This document shows, piece by piece, positions 52,842 through 63,918 of a stretch of DNA of 64,000 nucleotides (position 1 is its first letter; each line of letters begins with the position of its first letter). The notes beneath the pieces are model-generated. The model was not told the origin of the DNA and ran no database searches. It saw nothing but the letters and a program-made list of their open reading frames with translations. Both the position numbers and the translations under genes were made by a program. The stretch spans positions 50,978,101 through 51,042,100 of the forward strand of contig CM019071.1 in the NCBI GenBank assembly GCA_009667805.1. Direction: 5' to 3'. This DNA comes from Leptobrachium leishanense. Its lineage: Eukaryota > Chordata > Amphibia > Anura > Megophryidae.

Positions 52842-52857
52842 GGGGGAGGGGGAGGAG
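52842..52857 (+). other. Polypurine tract
   Basis: GGGGGAGGGGGAGGAG immediately precedes the 3' LTR at 52858, the expected site of plus-strand priming in LTR retrotransposons. Confidence 0.85.
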
Positions 52858-53899
52858 TGTCACGGGATGGCCCAGCACCCTCAGCCAGGGGCGGCGCGCA
52901 GTGACAGTGGTGACATGGACACTCGGGTGCGGTGGCACGCACCCAGTTTTACGAGTACTTTCATTAGATGTGGTCTTACTGATGTGCTGTATTAAGATGT
53001 ACCTTGTGTGATTGTAACTGTATTAGGTGTAAGAAAACGTTTGTATGTGTTTTTCCCCGTCGCCATTTTGCCCATTCCAGCATGGTTACACCAGACAAAG
53101 GGATCTCCTGGCCCCAAGATGGAGGATACAGCAAGCCAGCTGCTTGGAGGCTGTTCCCAGACCTCATTTGCCTAATCCCTGGACAATGGGAAGGCTGGAA
53201 GGGACCTGGGAGGGAACAGGGGGGGCTGGGAGAGGAGCCAATCAGTGCTGGTTGTGTGGGTGGGGGAGTGGGCAATCTGTGTATGTGAAGTTGTTACCTG
53301 ACCCTGTTGTAAACCCTTAAAGTTAGTTCATCCAGTTCATTCAGCCACGCCTGGTGTTCTTTATTTGGTGAACGTATTCCTGTGATCCAGCGCGGTCTAC
53401 AGAGCACGGTAGCCAGATCCGAATCGACCACCCTGTGCCTGCATCTCGCATCAGGACAGAGGTGCAGCGTGCGGGCATCGACCGCTGTGAGATCCGATTC
53501 GACGGCCGCGGCGCATCTGCCGCGCATTTCCCGCGCATCGGTATAGCGGGCGCCATCCGATCGCCGGTAGATCCGAAAAGACGCGCGGACGTCCCAACTA
53601 TAAGATCCGACCAGCTCCCGAGGGGAATTCCGATCCGACCGGCCGTTCCGCAGACGACACATCCGCCAACCAAGGTCAGTAGACCAGCTGCTCGGGACGC
53701 TGAGTGCCGTGTCGCTCAGTGGTCGGGCTGGTCTCACCCAGGGGTCCCTTCCAACGCCCGCCAACCCTTTCCCAGGGTCACTCCAGGCCGCTCGAGACGC
53801 CGGGTGCCGTGTCACTCGGTAGTCGGGCCGGCGGTAAGCGCACTAGGGGGAAGCAGATAGGAGCACACCCGCAGGCGGACAACATCCCATTCCGTCATA
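52858..53899 (+). repeat. 3' LTR of the young element (1042 bp)
   Basis: Near-identical to the 5' LTR, ending TCCGTCATA before the GTGCA duplication. The minus-strand 173-codon frame through both LTRs is a consequence of high GC content. Confidence 0.95.
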
Positions 53900-55364
53900 G
53901 TGCAATTCTGTCTCAAAGAGAAAGTCCTGAGGGACCTGTACAGCCTTGTGGGTTTTTCTCTAGAAAGATGACACCTGCTGAGAAAAACTATGACATAGGG
54001 AACAGAGAATTACTAGCAGTTATAGCGGCCCTCAAGGAATGGCACTATTTGTTAGAAGGCACTAAAGATCCCGTGATAATTATCACAGACCATAAGAATC
54101 TAGTGTACATGGGAGATTCCAAATGCTTGAATTCCAGGCAAGCCAGGTGGTCACTGTTCTTGTCGAGTTTCAACTTTTTGTTAACTTATCATCCTGGTTC
54201 TAAAAACACAAAAGCTGACGCTTTATCTAGACAGTTCGAGTCATATGAACAGCACACGTTTGACCACAGTCCAATCATTCCTCACGAGAGGATCTTGGGT
54301 ACCACGGTCTTGATAGTGTCTTCTCCTTTGCTGGAGAGAATCCTGGCTGGTCAGAGAGTTGCTCCTCTTGAAAAACCTCCTGGGAAAATGTTTGTACCTG
54401 AGGAGGAGAGAACACAGATGATAAGGACTTATGACTCCAAACCCTATGGGAATAAATAAAACAGTGGCCACGATTGAGAAACAGTTCTGGTGGAGTGGTA
54501 TGGGGAGGGATATTAAAGACTACATAGCCACATGTGACATGTGCTGTAGAAGTAAAAATCCCTGGTCCTTACCTGTTGGTTTCTTGCAGCCTTTACCCGT
54601 GCCAGAGAGACCTTGGTCCCACCTCTCAATGGACTTTATCAGATTTACCACATTCTAAAGGTAATACTGTAATCCTTACAGTGGTAGGTAGGTTCTCTAA
54701 GATGGAAGCTTTACAAGTGGTATAAAGTGTACCATCTTAGAGAACCTACCTAAGATGGTACACTTTATACCACTGGTAAAGCTTCCTTCAGCTAGTGAGC
54801 TGGTAACAGTATTCATACAAAATATTGTTAGAATTCATGGGGTTCCTCTGGGAATAGTATCCGACAGAGGAACTCCGTTCGTGTCTCGTTTCTGGCGAGG
54901 ATTTTGTGAAAACCTAGGTATTGAGTTGAGCTTCTCCTCTGCTTATCACCCACAAACTAATGGGGCCGCAGAGAGAGCCAACCAAAGTGTTGATCAGTAC
55001 TTGTGTTGCTTCGTGTCTGAAAGACAAAAGGAGTGGGCAGACCTGTTACCCTGGGCTGAGGTTGCTTTAAACAACTCAGTAATTGAAACCACAGGCCACT
55101 CACCTTTCCATGCAGTCTATGGTTATGACCCTCCCATGCTCCCTTCTGAATTCCAAGCGACTGCTTTGCCAGCCTTGGACGAACGTCTGAATGACATGAA
55201 AGTACATGGGAGAAAGTAAAAGATTATGAAGGCCAATATTGAGAAACAAAAAATAAAAGACAACGTAAAGGTCCTGCACCGGTGTATATACGGTTGGGGA
55301 CAAGGTATGGCTGTCTACCAGAAACATCAAATTGTTGGTGAAATCCCCGAAGATGGCTCCCAGG
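53900..55364 (+). pseudogene. G1 Gypsy pol: RNase H and integrase
   Basis: Resumes G1. RNase H: ILSQRESPEGPVQPCGFFSRKMTPAEKNYD, NRELLAVIAALKEWHYLLEG and the TDHKNLVYM block (53900-54240), which degrade the RNA strand of the hybrid. Integrase: zinc-binding CDMCC (about 54534), MDFI with the first catalytic Asp (about 54630), IVSDRGTPF (second Asp, about 54850), YHPQTNGAAERANQS (catalytic Glu, about 54970). Lesions: frameshifts near 54455 and 54640, an inverted duplication at 54684-54775 that destroys the segment between GRFSKM and HFIPLV, and a stop at 55217-55219. The sequence then reads as a chromodomain-proximal linker until hAT4 starts at 55365. Confidence 0.93.
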
Positions 55365-57046
55365 TAGGGATGAGCTGATCGGTTCAGAGTTCGATTCGAA
55401 CATCGCATGTTTGCGAACTACGAACATTTCCGCATGTTTGCCCACAATGGACCACAATACACTTTTCCACTGGCCTGAAGCTTGTAATTGGCTACAGCCT
55501 TGCACCTGACCACAGGTCAGGTGCAAGCCAGGTTCAAGACTATGCCAATCATGGGCTCACAGAGCTAAATCCCGCAGCACACTATATAAGGCTTCACACA
55601 GCGCTTCAGCACGTGTTTGAGAAGAGATTGTTCTTGTGTTAGTGTGTGTTCTCATTGCCAGTCTGCCACCAGCTACTGGGGGGGGTCTCATTTCTACAAA
55701 ATATTTGGGAATTGTTATAATCCATGTGTTCTCACTGGCTGCCGCCAAGTATTTTGGTCAGTAATTTCTGCAAAATATCTGGGAATTGTGGTAATCTGTG
55801 TCTTGTCACTGCCACCCATCAGGGGGTCTCACTGACTTAAAGGAGGTTTCTGGGAATTGTAATCTATCAGGGTGTCTCACTGAGTTATACAAGAGTTCTG
55901 GAAATCTTTAATCTTTATACCAGAGTTGAATCAGAGTTCTGTATATATTTAATCTATATATCACTCACCATGTCAGAAAGACCAAAAAGGACAGGCAGAC
56001 GCTCCCAGACACAGATAAGAGGGCAAGCAGCCTCTGTGTCGGGAGGCTGTGCCTCTGGTCGTGGTGGACGTGGTGCATCCTCTGCAGGGGAACACTTGTC
56101 CTTTCTAACTGGTGCTGGCCATCTTAAACAGCAGCAACATACAGGGGATTTGGTGGATTGGCTAACCAGGCCATCCTCATCCTCCGAGTCCTCTGCCAGC
56201 CAGGCTTGTAGTGCTTTACAGTCCACCTCCACTGCCAAAGCATCTAATGCAGCTTCAATGTCCACAACTACTCCTGCCGTAGCCTCACTTTCACACATGG
56301 AGGAGTCAGCTGAATTGTTTGACTACAATGACAGTGACATGCTGCTTGAGGATGCGCAGCAACCCTCAGTGCTCTGATTCAATCTCTGAGGTTGAGGAAG
56401 GGAATATAATCAACCTAGAGGAAGGAGGTGCCAGTGATGACACACAAATAACTGGCACTCATGTTGCCCCAGCAGCTGCAGCATACTGCCAAGTTGGCTC
56501 CAGTGACGAGGAGATAGGGGGTGATGACAAGGTCACTGACTCCACCTGGGTGCCTGATCGAACGGAGGAGGAGGCACAACAAACACGAGGCACAACGTCC
56601 TCTATGACCAACCGTAGCACTAGCCAGTCCAAGGCATCAGATGTCAGAGCTGCTCAGGTGCAGAGCGCTGTTGTCTCAAAGCACACATCCAGGAACTCTG
56701 CTGTCTGGGAGTTCTTTAAGAAATGTGCAGCAGACCCCACCGTTGCTATTTGTAATCTATGTCAGATGAGGCTCAAGCGTGTGAAAGACACCGGATGCTT
56801 GAGTACCATGTGCTTGAGGCGACATATGACCACCTGCCATGCATCCTGTTGGCGCAAAAGTTTGTGTAGGTCCTCCTCACCTGTCTCTACCCCACTATAT
56901 GTCTGCCATGTCATTGACTCCAACCTCCACTGACAGGGATGATGCTACAGTAATGGATGTACCAGGTCCTTCCTCACAATGTGACAGCATCCCATCAGCT
57001 GAAGATTCCGTTGCTCCAGCTGCTGCAGCGTAAGAAAAAATATAGA
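55365..57046 (+). mobile_element. hAT4: left half of a hAT copy
   Basis: Starts TAGGGATGAGCTGATCGG at 55365 (left flank CTCCCAGG). It has a short left region with about three subterminal repeats, then the transposase N-terminus and BED finger. It stops right after GTAAGAAAAAATATAG at 57046, the same point at which hAT2 is interrupted. Confidence 0.92.
55970..57046 (+). pseudogene. hAT4 transposase, N-terminal part with BED finger
   Basis: ATG at 55970; a frame of 135 codons shifts near 56365 (AQQPSVL against QQVQCSDS in hAT1). The second frame (56319-56933) carries the acidic region, EEEAQQTRGTTSS and the BED finger VWEFFKKCAADPTVAICNLCQMRL..LRRHMTTCH (about 56704-56835). It breaks again near 56890 after SSPVSTP. 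The catalytic domain is absent. Confidence 0.9.
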
Positions 57047-57427
57047 GGAGAAAAACAAAAAAATGAGAATTGAGGCCAATAGGTACTCAAAAAAGGATTA
57101 AACCTTAACTAGTATACACTGAAAAGAACTGGACCACTGGTCCAGAAAAGGAGTACCAACAATATACCGTCTGAGGCTCTAAGAAACTTTACAAAGTCTT
57201 CTAAATGAATTTTATTGAACAAAAAGACACTATACATCTTAAAAATGAAAATATGAAAAAATTGGGCGATTATAATGATAGATCCAGACCGAGATGTCAC
57301 CGTGGTCTGTAGTATAATACAGGCTGACTACGGCTTACAATTGGACTTAATCCATAGATATGATCGCAATGTGGACCTCAAATAAACCTGGACATAAACG
57401 GAGTTGTAACCCTGTACATATTATTAA
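57047..57427. other. Unassigned non-coding insert
   Basis: A-rich start (GAGGAGAAAAACAAAAAAATGAG), then AT-rich sequence without similarity to other parts of the window. It follows the hAT4 break and precedes a Gypsy LTR fragment. No ORF or structure could be supported. Confidence 0.4.
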
Positions 57428-57606
57428 TGTAACGTTGGGGTCTTCCAGCCTCTCCTGTGTGCTTAAGGGCAGCATGTCTGATGCTGCTCGCTGACCAACG
57501 CCCAGTTTAAATGGAGACAGGCAGGGAGGTGGCTGCATGAGACGCGGCTTGAGTGGGGGGCGCGGTCTGGTGAAGGTCTTTAAAAACCCTCAGTTACTTC
57601 TCAGCA
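57428..57606 (+). mobile_element. Gypsy LTR fragment, same family as the solo LTR in hAT1
   Basis: TGTAACGTTGGGGTCTTCCAGCC aligns with 7678-7852 at high identity up to TTCTCAGCAG, then stops where hAT5 begins. Roughly 30% of the LTR is present; no end or duplication at the right. Confidence 0.88.
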
Positions 57607-58009
57607 GGGGATTGAGGGGATCTGTGTCTCGTCACTGGCTGCCAGCTATCAGTGTGTCTCACTGAGTTATACCAGAGTTCTTTAAATTTTTATATCAGAG
57701 TTTAATCTATAAATCACTCACCATGTCTGAAAGAACAAAAAGGACAGGCAGACTCTCCCAGACACAGATAAGAGGGCAAGCAGCACCTGTGTCGGGAGGC
57801 TGTGTCTCTGGTCATGGTGGACGTGGTGCATCCTCTGCAGGGGCACGCTTGTCCTTTCTAACTGGTGCTGGCCATCTTAAGCAGCAGCAACATACAAAGG
57901 ACTTGGTGGATTGGCTAACCAGACCATCCTCATCCTCCGAGTCCTCTGCCAGCCAGGCTTCTAGTGCTTTACAGTCCACCTCAGCTGCCAAAGCATCTAA
58001 TGCAGCCTC
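57607..58009 (+). pseudogene. hAT5: short hAT fragment with transposase N-terminus
   Basis: Last subterminal repeat, TTAATCTATAAATCACTCACC leader and ATG at 57723, followed by about 96 codons of the shared N-terminus (SQTQIRGQAAPVSGG.., SESSASQASSALQS). It ends after AKASNAAS at 58009 where the LTR-element sequence begins. Confidence 0.9.
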
Positions 58010-58015
58010 AAAACG

Positions 58016-58470
58016 CCACCATTTATGATGAAGTCCAACAGTCATAATTTGCATAAATGACGCACCTCATCCTACCAATATACTAATTACATTGTCAGTT
58101 ATTTACAATAAACATTCCTCTTTACAATCGTTAGCCTTTTGCTCACACAACATTTACATAACCTATTGTTCTAACACATCAGATTAAATATAAACACAAT
58201 CACAGACTACTTGAATCAAATATGCAGCTAGATAAGGGGAAAAGCCCTGGTGCATAATTTACACAGCAGTAAAGCTTGTTTACTGGCTATACAGAAACAC
58301 ATTTACCTACAGGAATATAAGTATTTTTAAAACTAAAGCTACGCCATTTTACACTAAACTAAATTAAACTAAAACCAAACGATGTAAAATATATCTAAAA
58401 TCACACGATATAAATGAACATAAAGTCTCTTGGGGTTTGAAGCATGGAGCGTTACATAAGCTCCATGACA
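58016..58470 (-). repeat. 3' LTR of the minus-strand element, truncated
   Basis: Starts TGTCATGGAGC at 58470 (minus strand) and runs to AAATGGTGGCG at about 58016, then breaks at the hAT5 junction. The distal ~300 bp (R/U5 side) are missing. Confidence 0.85.
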
Positions 58471-58805
58471 TATGTCCCCCTTCCAGAACGGCAGGGCAAG
58501 CTTAGATCCCAAACGGATCACTTGCCACTGACGAGACCTCTCACCTTGCCCCTCTTCTGTGCCGTCTTCAAAGTTCCATGGTTGCGGGCACATAAGCAAA
58601 GTCAGCGGGGTCTGACAGTCGCTGGAAGGCTGTGGGTCCATAGTCCCGGGGCAAGAGGCAGGCCAACCCTCTTGTCCAGTGCTCCAGACAACAGGTCACC
58701 ACAGTCCACAGGCATAAAATGTTAGGGGGCACCCTGAAATTACCCCCCATATCTTGCTCTGTCCAGGGCACCTCTGCGGACCCAGGACCCGAATACAGTC
58801 AGCAG

Positions 58806-60309
58806 TCACAGTTCCCAGTCTCTCCTTCTGCTGATGCCCCCTCCTGAACATTTAAAAAGGGCCCAGCCCACGGCAATCCCCAAAATCCCAAAAGGGCGCA
58901 ATTCTTCCTGGGGCCAGGAATTTGGTAGTCTCTCAGGGTAGTCACTCACCGATTCTGCTGGTCTTCTCGGCAGGTAAGAAGTGGTCCCCTCTCTTGTAGC
59001 ACTTTGGGTCACAGGGGTGGAGTGCTGGGTGGTCTCCATCTTCGTTGGGGACAAAGCACACTCTGATGCCAGCACAGCATTCACCTCCAGCAACACTGGG
59101 TACAAATGCTCCTCTATGCAAAATATAACAGGGGCAATGACTTGACTCCCTGTTGTGCTGCTCTCCTCCATGGTGGGCACATGGGTGCTGGCAGCTTGTG
59201 CCAGGGACAACTCATCTTGGAGCTGTTGGCACTGTGCTTGTGTCCCTTAGAGCTCAGCCTGCAGGTGGCTAACAGTGCCCTGGTGCTCCTGCTCCAATAC
59301 ACCTAGTTGGTGTGTCAGACGGCTCACCTCCATCTCGCTTGCCTTAGTTTGAGCGAGGCTCTCCTTCCGAGCTGCGTCTGCTTCTAGTAGCTGGTGTTGG
59401 CACAGCTGGAGAATGTTCTGGAGCAACTGTATTTCCTCCTCCTGCTCCCAGGACCGTGCCTGATTAGTATTTCGGGAGAGCTGTGTCCGCTCTAATTCCT
59501 GCTCACAGAGCTCCAGATGAGTTTTAAAAGCTGTTATTTCTATATGTTGAGCAGCTCCAGTTCGCCGTTCAGCCTCCAGCTGCTCGATCATAACATGGGA
59601 GCTGTGCTCCAGCTCCGCTATCTGCGCCTGAGCACCACTGAGCTCCATGTGTAGGTCAATGTTACAGTCCTCACAGACCTGCATTTGGGATGACAATTTT
59701 TGTATACTGACCTACTGTTCTCGTACTTCCATGCAGCGACCATCTCTCTCCACTGTGACAGCTCGCAGCTCATCCTGTGGCCGGTGCAATTGCAGGCCAG
59801 TCTTTCTCGCTCTGGGTTGCAAAGTCTAGTTGACCTTTCAAGGTCTCTACCTCCCATCAAAGCGGTTCACAACATTTGCATTTGCTCTCCAGCACCACCT
59901 CCATTTCTTTCACCATTCCACACCTCCGCTTCTTTTTAGCCTTACTTGAGGGTGAGTTGACGGTCACAGTTTTTGTGGAGACATATTTTGTTTGGGTCTT
60001 GGCATTGGCAGAAGCCGATGCTTCCAAAATCCCTGGTCTCTGCCAATCCAAGTCTGTATACACCCTCTGGGTGTGTGGTGTAGTTGCCTGCCAGTTCTCC
60101 TACTGGCCACGAATGTCCCCTGACTCCATCCAGCCTGGGACCTTGTATTTACTGTATTCCACATGCAGAGGGTTAAAATCTTCCTGGTCCTGCACAGCTT
60201 CCCCTTTCTGCAATAAACAGACCTCATTCCAAACGCTCTGGAACAGTTCCATGCTAGGGTTTGGACCATATTGCTTGAGGCGTCTTTTTACCTCCTTGAG
60301 CGTTTCCAT
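58806..60309 (-). pseudogene. Coiled-coil gag-like reading frames of the minus-strand element
   Basis: Several frames in minus order: METLKEVKRRLKQYGPNPSMELFQ from 60309; a Lys-rich, Cys-containing segment (NSPSSKAKKKRRCGMVKE, about 59945); a 149-codon coiled coil (59696-59247) with AQIAELEHSSHVMIEQLEAE and VSRLTHQLGVLEQEHQG heptads; and a 134-codon frame (59210-58806). They look like one degraded gag-like protein split by frameshifts and stops. No enzymatic motif. Assignment to gag rests on position after the primer site and the coiled coil. Confidence 0.5.
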
Positions 60310-60477
60310 CTCGCTCCTGGTTGCACCAAACTTGTGCCTTTGACCCTTTCTTCAATATTCATTCCTTCCATGGCTTTCCTGCAGGTCCTTCAGGGTGTCC
60401 TGCTTGCAGGCTGTATAGTTTGTCATCTCGGGGTGTATTGGTGTTAGAGAGCCTCTATCCACACCGCTTGCCACCAA

Positions 60478-61228
60478 TGTGACGGAACCGTTCTCTTCTG
60501 CCTGTCCTGACTCCCCAGACAACCCTTCGTTGCAGTCAGCCCGGCTACTGGGAGCGCTGTCCTCAGTGCCTCGAGCAGCTTGACCTGCCTGCTTCTGTTC
60601 CTCTGCACTGGAGCCTTTAGGAATTTCCAGAAGGCCGCTCGGTGCCTTCTGATGTTGAGTATATAGTGTAGTGTAGTTTGTAATAAAGACACCAGGCACA
60701 GCTGTATGCTTTAAAACAGGATTCTCTCTCTGAGCTTGAGAGTTCTCACAGGATTCTCTGACTGTTAATGAATAAAAACTCCACCATTTATGCTGAAGTC
60801 CAACAGTCATAATTTGCATAAATGACGCACCTCGTCCTACCAATATACTAATTACATTGTCAGTTATTTACAATAACCATTCTGTACATTCTTTAGCCTT
60901 TAGCTCACACAACATTTGCATAACCTATTGTTCTAACACATCAGATTAAAGACAAACACTATCACAGACTTCTTGAATTAAACATGCAGCTAGATAAGGG
61001 GAAAAGCCCTGGTGCATAAATTACACAGCAGTAAAGCTTGTTTATGGCTATACAGAAACACATTTACCTACAGGAATATAAGTATTAAAACCAAAGCTAC
61101 GCCATTTTACACTAAACTAAATTAAACTAAAACCAAACGATGTAAAATATATCTAAAATCACACGATATAAATGAACATAAAGTCTCTTGGGGTTTGAAG
61201 CATGGAGCGTTACATCAGCTCCATGACA
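60478..61228 (-). repeat. 5' LTR of the minus-strand element (751 bp)
   Basis: TG...CA ends. The outer ~450 bp (61228-60781) match the truncated 3' LTR at 58470-58016 with scattered differences, including a 12-14-bp indel near 58320 and AT-rich substitutions, so this element is clearly older than the one at 49270. It contains CTTTATTAC, possibly part of a polyadenylation region. Confidence 0.85.
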
Positions 61229-61865
61229 GTTGTGCCTCGTTTTTGTTGTGCCTTCTCCTCCTCCCTTGAATCCTCTGTTCGATCAGGCACCCAGGAGGAG
61301 TCAGTGACCTCATCGTCATCACCCCCTATCTCCTCGTCACTGGAGCCAACTTGGCAGTATGCTGCAGCTGCTGGAGCAACATGAGTGCCAGTTCTTTGTG
61401 TCACTGGCACCCCCTTCCTCTAGGTTGATTATACTCCCGTCCTCAACCTCAGAGATTGAATCAGAGCACTGGAGTTGCTGCGCATCCTCAAGCAGCATGT
61501 CACTGTCATTGTAGTCAAACATTTCAGCGGACTCCTCCGTGTGTGAAAGTGAGGCTACGGCAGGAGTAGCTGTGGACATGTAGGCTGAATTAGATGTTTT
61601 GGCAGCTGAGGTAGACTGTAAAGCACTACAAGCCTGGCTGGCAGAGGACTCGGAGGATGAGGCTGGCCTGGTTAGCCTATCCACCAAATCCTCTGTATGT
61701 TGCTGCTGCTTAAGACGGCCAGCACCAGTTAGAAAGGACACGCGTGCCCCTGCAGAGGATGCACCACGTCCACGATGACCAGAGGCACAGCCTCCCGACA
61801 GAGGCTGCTTGCCCTCTTATCTGTGTCTGGGAGCGTCTGCCTGTCCCTTTTGGTCTTTCTGACAT
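61229..61865 (-). pseudogene. hAT6 transposase N-terminus
   Basis: ATG at 61865 (minus). After about 25 codons a frameshift disrupts the GGCASG.RGRGASS region; the 134-codon frame 61741-61337 continues with SFLTGAGRLKQQQHTEDLVD and the acidic MLLEDAQQLQCSDSISEVEDG. A further shift near 61400 leads to VTDSSWVPDRTEDS. It ends at RGTT before the BED finger. Confidence 0.88.
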
Positions 61866-62105
61866 AGTGAGTGATATATAAATTAAAGATATACAGAACT
61901 CTGGTATAACTCAGTGAGACACCCTGATAGCTGGCAGTCAGTGACAAGACACAGATTAAAATTCCCAGATATCTGCTACAAATCTGTGACCCCCTGATGA
62001 GTGGCAGTGACGACACAAATTACAATTCCCAGATATCTTGTAGAAGTGAGACCCCCCCCCAAACAAAAAAAAGATACTGGCAGTGAGAACACACAGATTA
62101 CAACT

Positions 62106-62896
62106 ATTTATTATTTTATTTATTTATGAAGGATTTTACCAGGAAGGTTACATTGAGATTTCTCTAGTTTTCAAGTATGTACTGTGTTCAAGAACATTGT
62201 AGTGTTACAGTTACAGAAATACAAAGTAATGCAATGCAAGATATTAAAAAAACACAAATATACAGATTAACAGAAAATAAATATGTAGGAAATAGTCATT
62301 ATGTTACATGTTTACAGGTGCATTCTGTATTGAGGTATGTTGGTTAGGACTCAGGAGCTCTTGAGTGACTTAGGACTGGGGGAAGATTTGATGGTGTCTG
62401 GGAGGTTATTCCATAATTGTGGTGCTCTGTAGGAAAATGAGGATCAAGCCACTTTCTTTTTGTATTGTGGTATTGTAAGTAAGGTGCAGGTCCTGGATCG
62501 GAGGTTATAGGATGAGGGAGCTGCTGGGGGTAGCAGTCTATTCAGGTAGGGTGGCAGCTTCCCAGAAAAGCTCTTAAACACCAGGTTGGAAAGGTGAAGG
62601 GTGCGTTTAGACTCCAGCGATGGCCAGTTTAGCTCTTTTAACATGTCACAATGGTGGGTCATGTAGTTACATTGTAATGCAAAGCAGCAGAATGAGTTAT
62701 ACAATGTAGTAAGTTTCTGGAGGTGTGTTTGAGGGGCTGCTGCATACACTACATCTCCGTAATCAATAGCCAGCATAAGCATTTGTTGTACAATCTGCTT
62801 TCTTACCGCGGGGTTCAGGCAGGATTTGTTTCTGTACAGGGCACCTAGTTTGGGGTAAAGTTTAGATGAAAGTTTTTCAATGTGAGGGCCAAAAGA
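62106..62896 (-). mobile_element. L2-type LINE 3' fragment inside hAT6
   Basis: Minus-strand fragment of a LINE reverse transcriptase C-terminus followed by a 3' UTR ending in an ATAAATAAATAAAATAATA-type tail (plus-strand 62107-62128). The protein part (about 62896-62444) shows LSSKLYPKLGALYRNKSCLNP, LAIDYGDVVY, THHCDMLKELNWPSLESKR and LPPYLNRLL, the usual L2 C-terminal block. Heavily 5'-truncated, no complete domain. The adjoining hAT6 sequence is CAGATTACAAC on one side and CCCAGATATCTTGTAG on the other. Confidence 0.88.
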
Positions 62897-63365
62897 TAGA
62901 TCCCAGATATCTTGTAGAAGTGAGACCCCCCCCCCCCAATAGCTGCTGGCAGTGAGAACACACAGATTACAACAATTCCCAGATATCTTGTAGAAGTGAG
63001 ACCAACCCCCCAATAGCTGCTGGCACTGAGAAGACAACAGAACAATCTCCTCTCAAAAAACACGTGCTGGGGCTGTGTGAAGCCTTATATAGTGTGCTAC
63101 GGGACTTTGCTCTGTGAGCCCATGATTGGGCAAGATTTGCCCAATCAGGACTCTGAGCCGTGATTGGCATAGTCTTGCACCTGACCTGTGGTCAGGTGCA
63201 AGACTGTAGCCAATTCCAGACTTCAGGCCAGTGCAAAAGTGCATTTTGGTGCATTGTGGGCGAACTTGAACCGAACACGCGGAAATGTTCGGAGTTCGGC
63301 GAACAGCCCAAAGGCCGATGTTCGATGTGAACTCCGAACAGATCGAACCGAACAGCTCATCCCTA

Positions 63366-63918
63366 GTAGTGAATATTCTGAACCCTTGGATCGCCAATCC
63401 TTGGTTCCTGAGTAATTGCAAAGTGCAATGTGCAGGAAGTAGAAGCACAGCTGGCCAGTAAAGGGTTAAAATGTGAATTTATTAATAAAGATTAAAAGGT
63501 TGGACATATATATCGCTGAGATGCGTTTCGGCCACCAGGACCTTTGTCTGTCAGTCTTAAATGTCCATAAAATAGTGTGCAAATATGCAGAATGAGAAAT
63601 GGTTGTGATCCCAGCTGATCCTCTTATACTGGTGTTGTTAGGCTTTACTTCCTGGTTCTACACAGGATTTTATTTATTTTTTCCCTTTTTCACAGGGTTC
63701 TGGTCGGCGACTCCCAGGGGTCTTTGAAAATTGCCATGATGTATTTTGATGCCCGGCTTCCGGATACGTGATGCCACCTATGCCATAGTGGTGCGTTGAC
63801 ATTGCGGGCCAGTGCGCACATTGCAAATTCATAATAAACAGCGAGTAAAATAAATGTATTTTGTATTAAACAATGCAACATTGCAGGGCATTGTGCTTTG
63901 CTCGTATTAACTCATAAG
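63366..63918 (-). other. Unassigned flank with a degenerate hammerhead-like unit
   Basis: On the minus strand 63554-63516 reads CTGACAGACAAAGG-TCCTGGTGGCC-GAAACGC-ATC-TCAG: the GAAAC core strand and a GG.CC stem are present, but the CUGANGA strand is disrupted. A T/A-rich tract (TTTAATCTTTATTAATAAATTC) follows, as in the other two units. The rest to 63918 is AT-rich with no gene. Confidence 0.4.

Larger units (their letters stand above)
49270..53899 (+). mobile_element. Young non-autonomous LTR retrotransposon (4.63 kb), duplication GTGCA
   Basis: Two LTRs (49270-50313 and 52858-53899) surround 2.54 kb of GC-rich DNA. GTGCA flanks both sides (49265-49269 and 53900-53904). A primer-binding-site-like TGGTGGCAGCGGTGGGA follows the first LTR by one base, and a purine tract (52842-52857) precedes the second. 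The interior encodes one gag-like protein and a tandem repeat but no protease, reverse transcriptase or integrase. Replication must therefore depend on another element. Base composition is much more GC-rich than the surroundings. Confidence 0.95.
58010..61228 (-). mobile_element. Minus-strand non-autonomous LTR element, 3' LTR truncated
   Basis: On the minus strand: 5' LTR 61228 to 60478 (TGTCATGGAGC...TTCCGTCACA), TTGGTGGCAAGCGG primer-site-like sequence, a 2-kb interior with a coiled-coil frame, then a 3' LTR starting at 58470. Only the first ~455 bp of the 3' LTR survive, ending at 58016 or so. hAT pieces in opposite orientations lie on the two sides, so there is no simple target duplication. 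No reverse transcriptase or integrase. Confidence 0.82.
61229..63365 (-). mobile_element. hAT6: minus-strand hAT copy, left half
   Basis: The left terminus TAGGGATGAGCTGTTCGG reads leftward from 63365. It contains the GTTCG-rich end, three or so subterminal repeats, an L2 insertion (62106-62896) and the transposase N-terminus. It ends at 61229 against the LTR element. Its orientation is opposite to hAT1-5. Confidence 0.92.

Noticed and set aside
53294..53815. 173-codon minus-strand frame in the LTR (also 49753-50229)
   Set aside because: Open because of CpG-rich composition; it differs between the two LTRs only by the 2-bp indel and has no domain.
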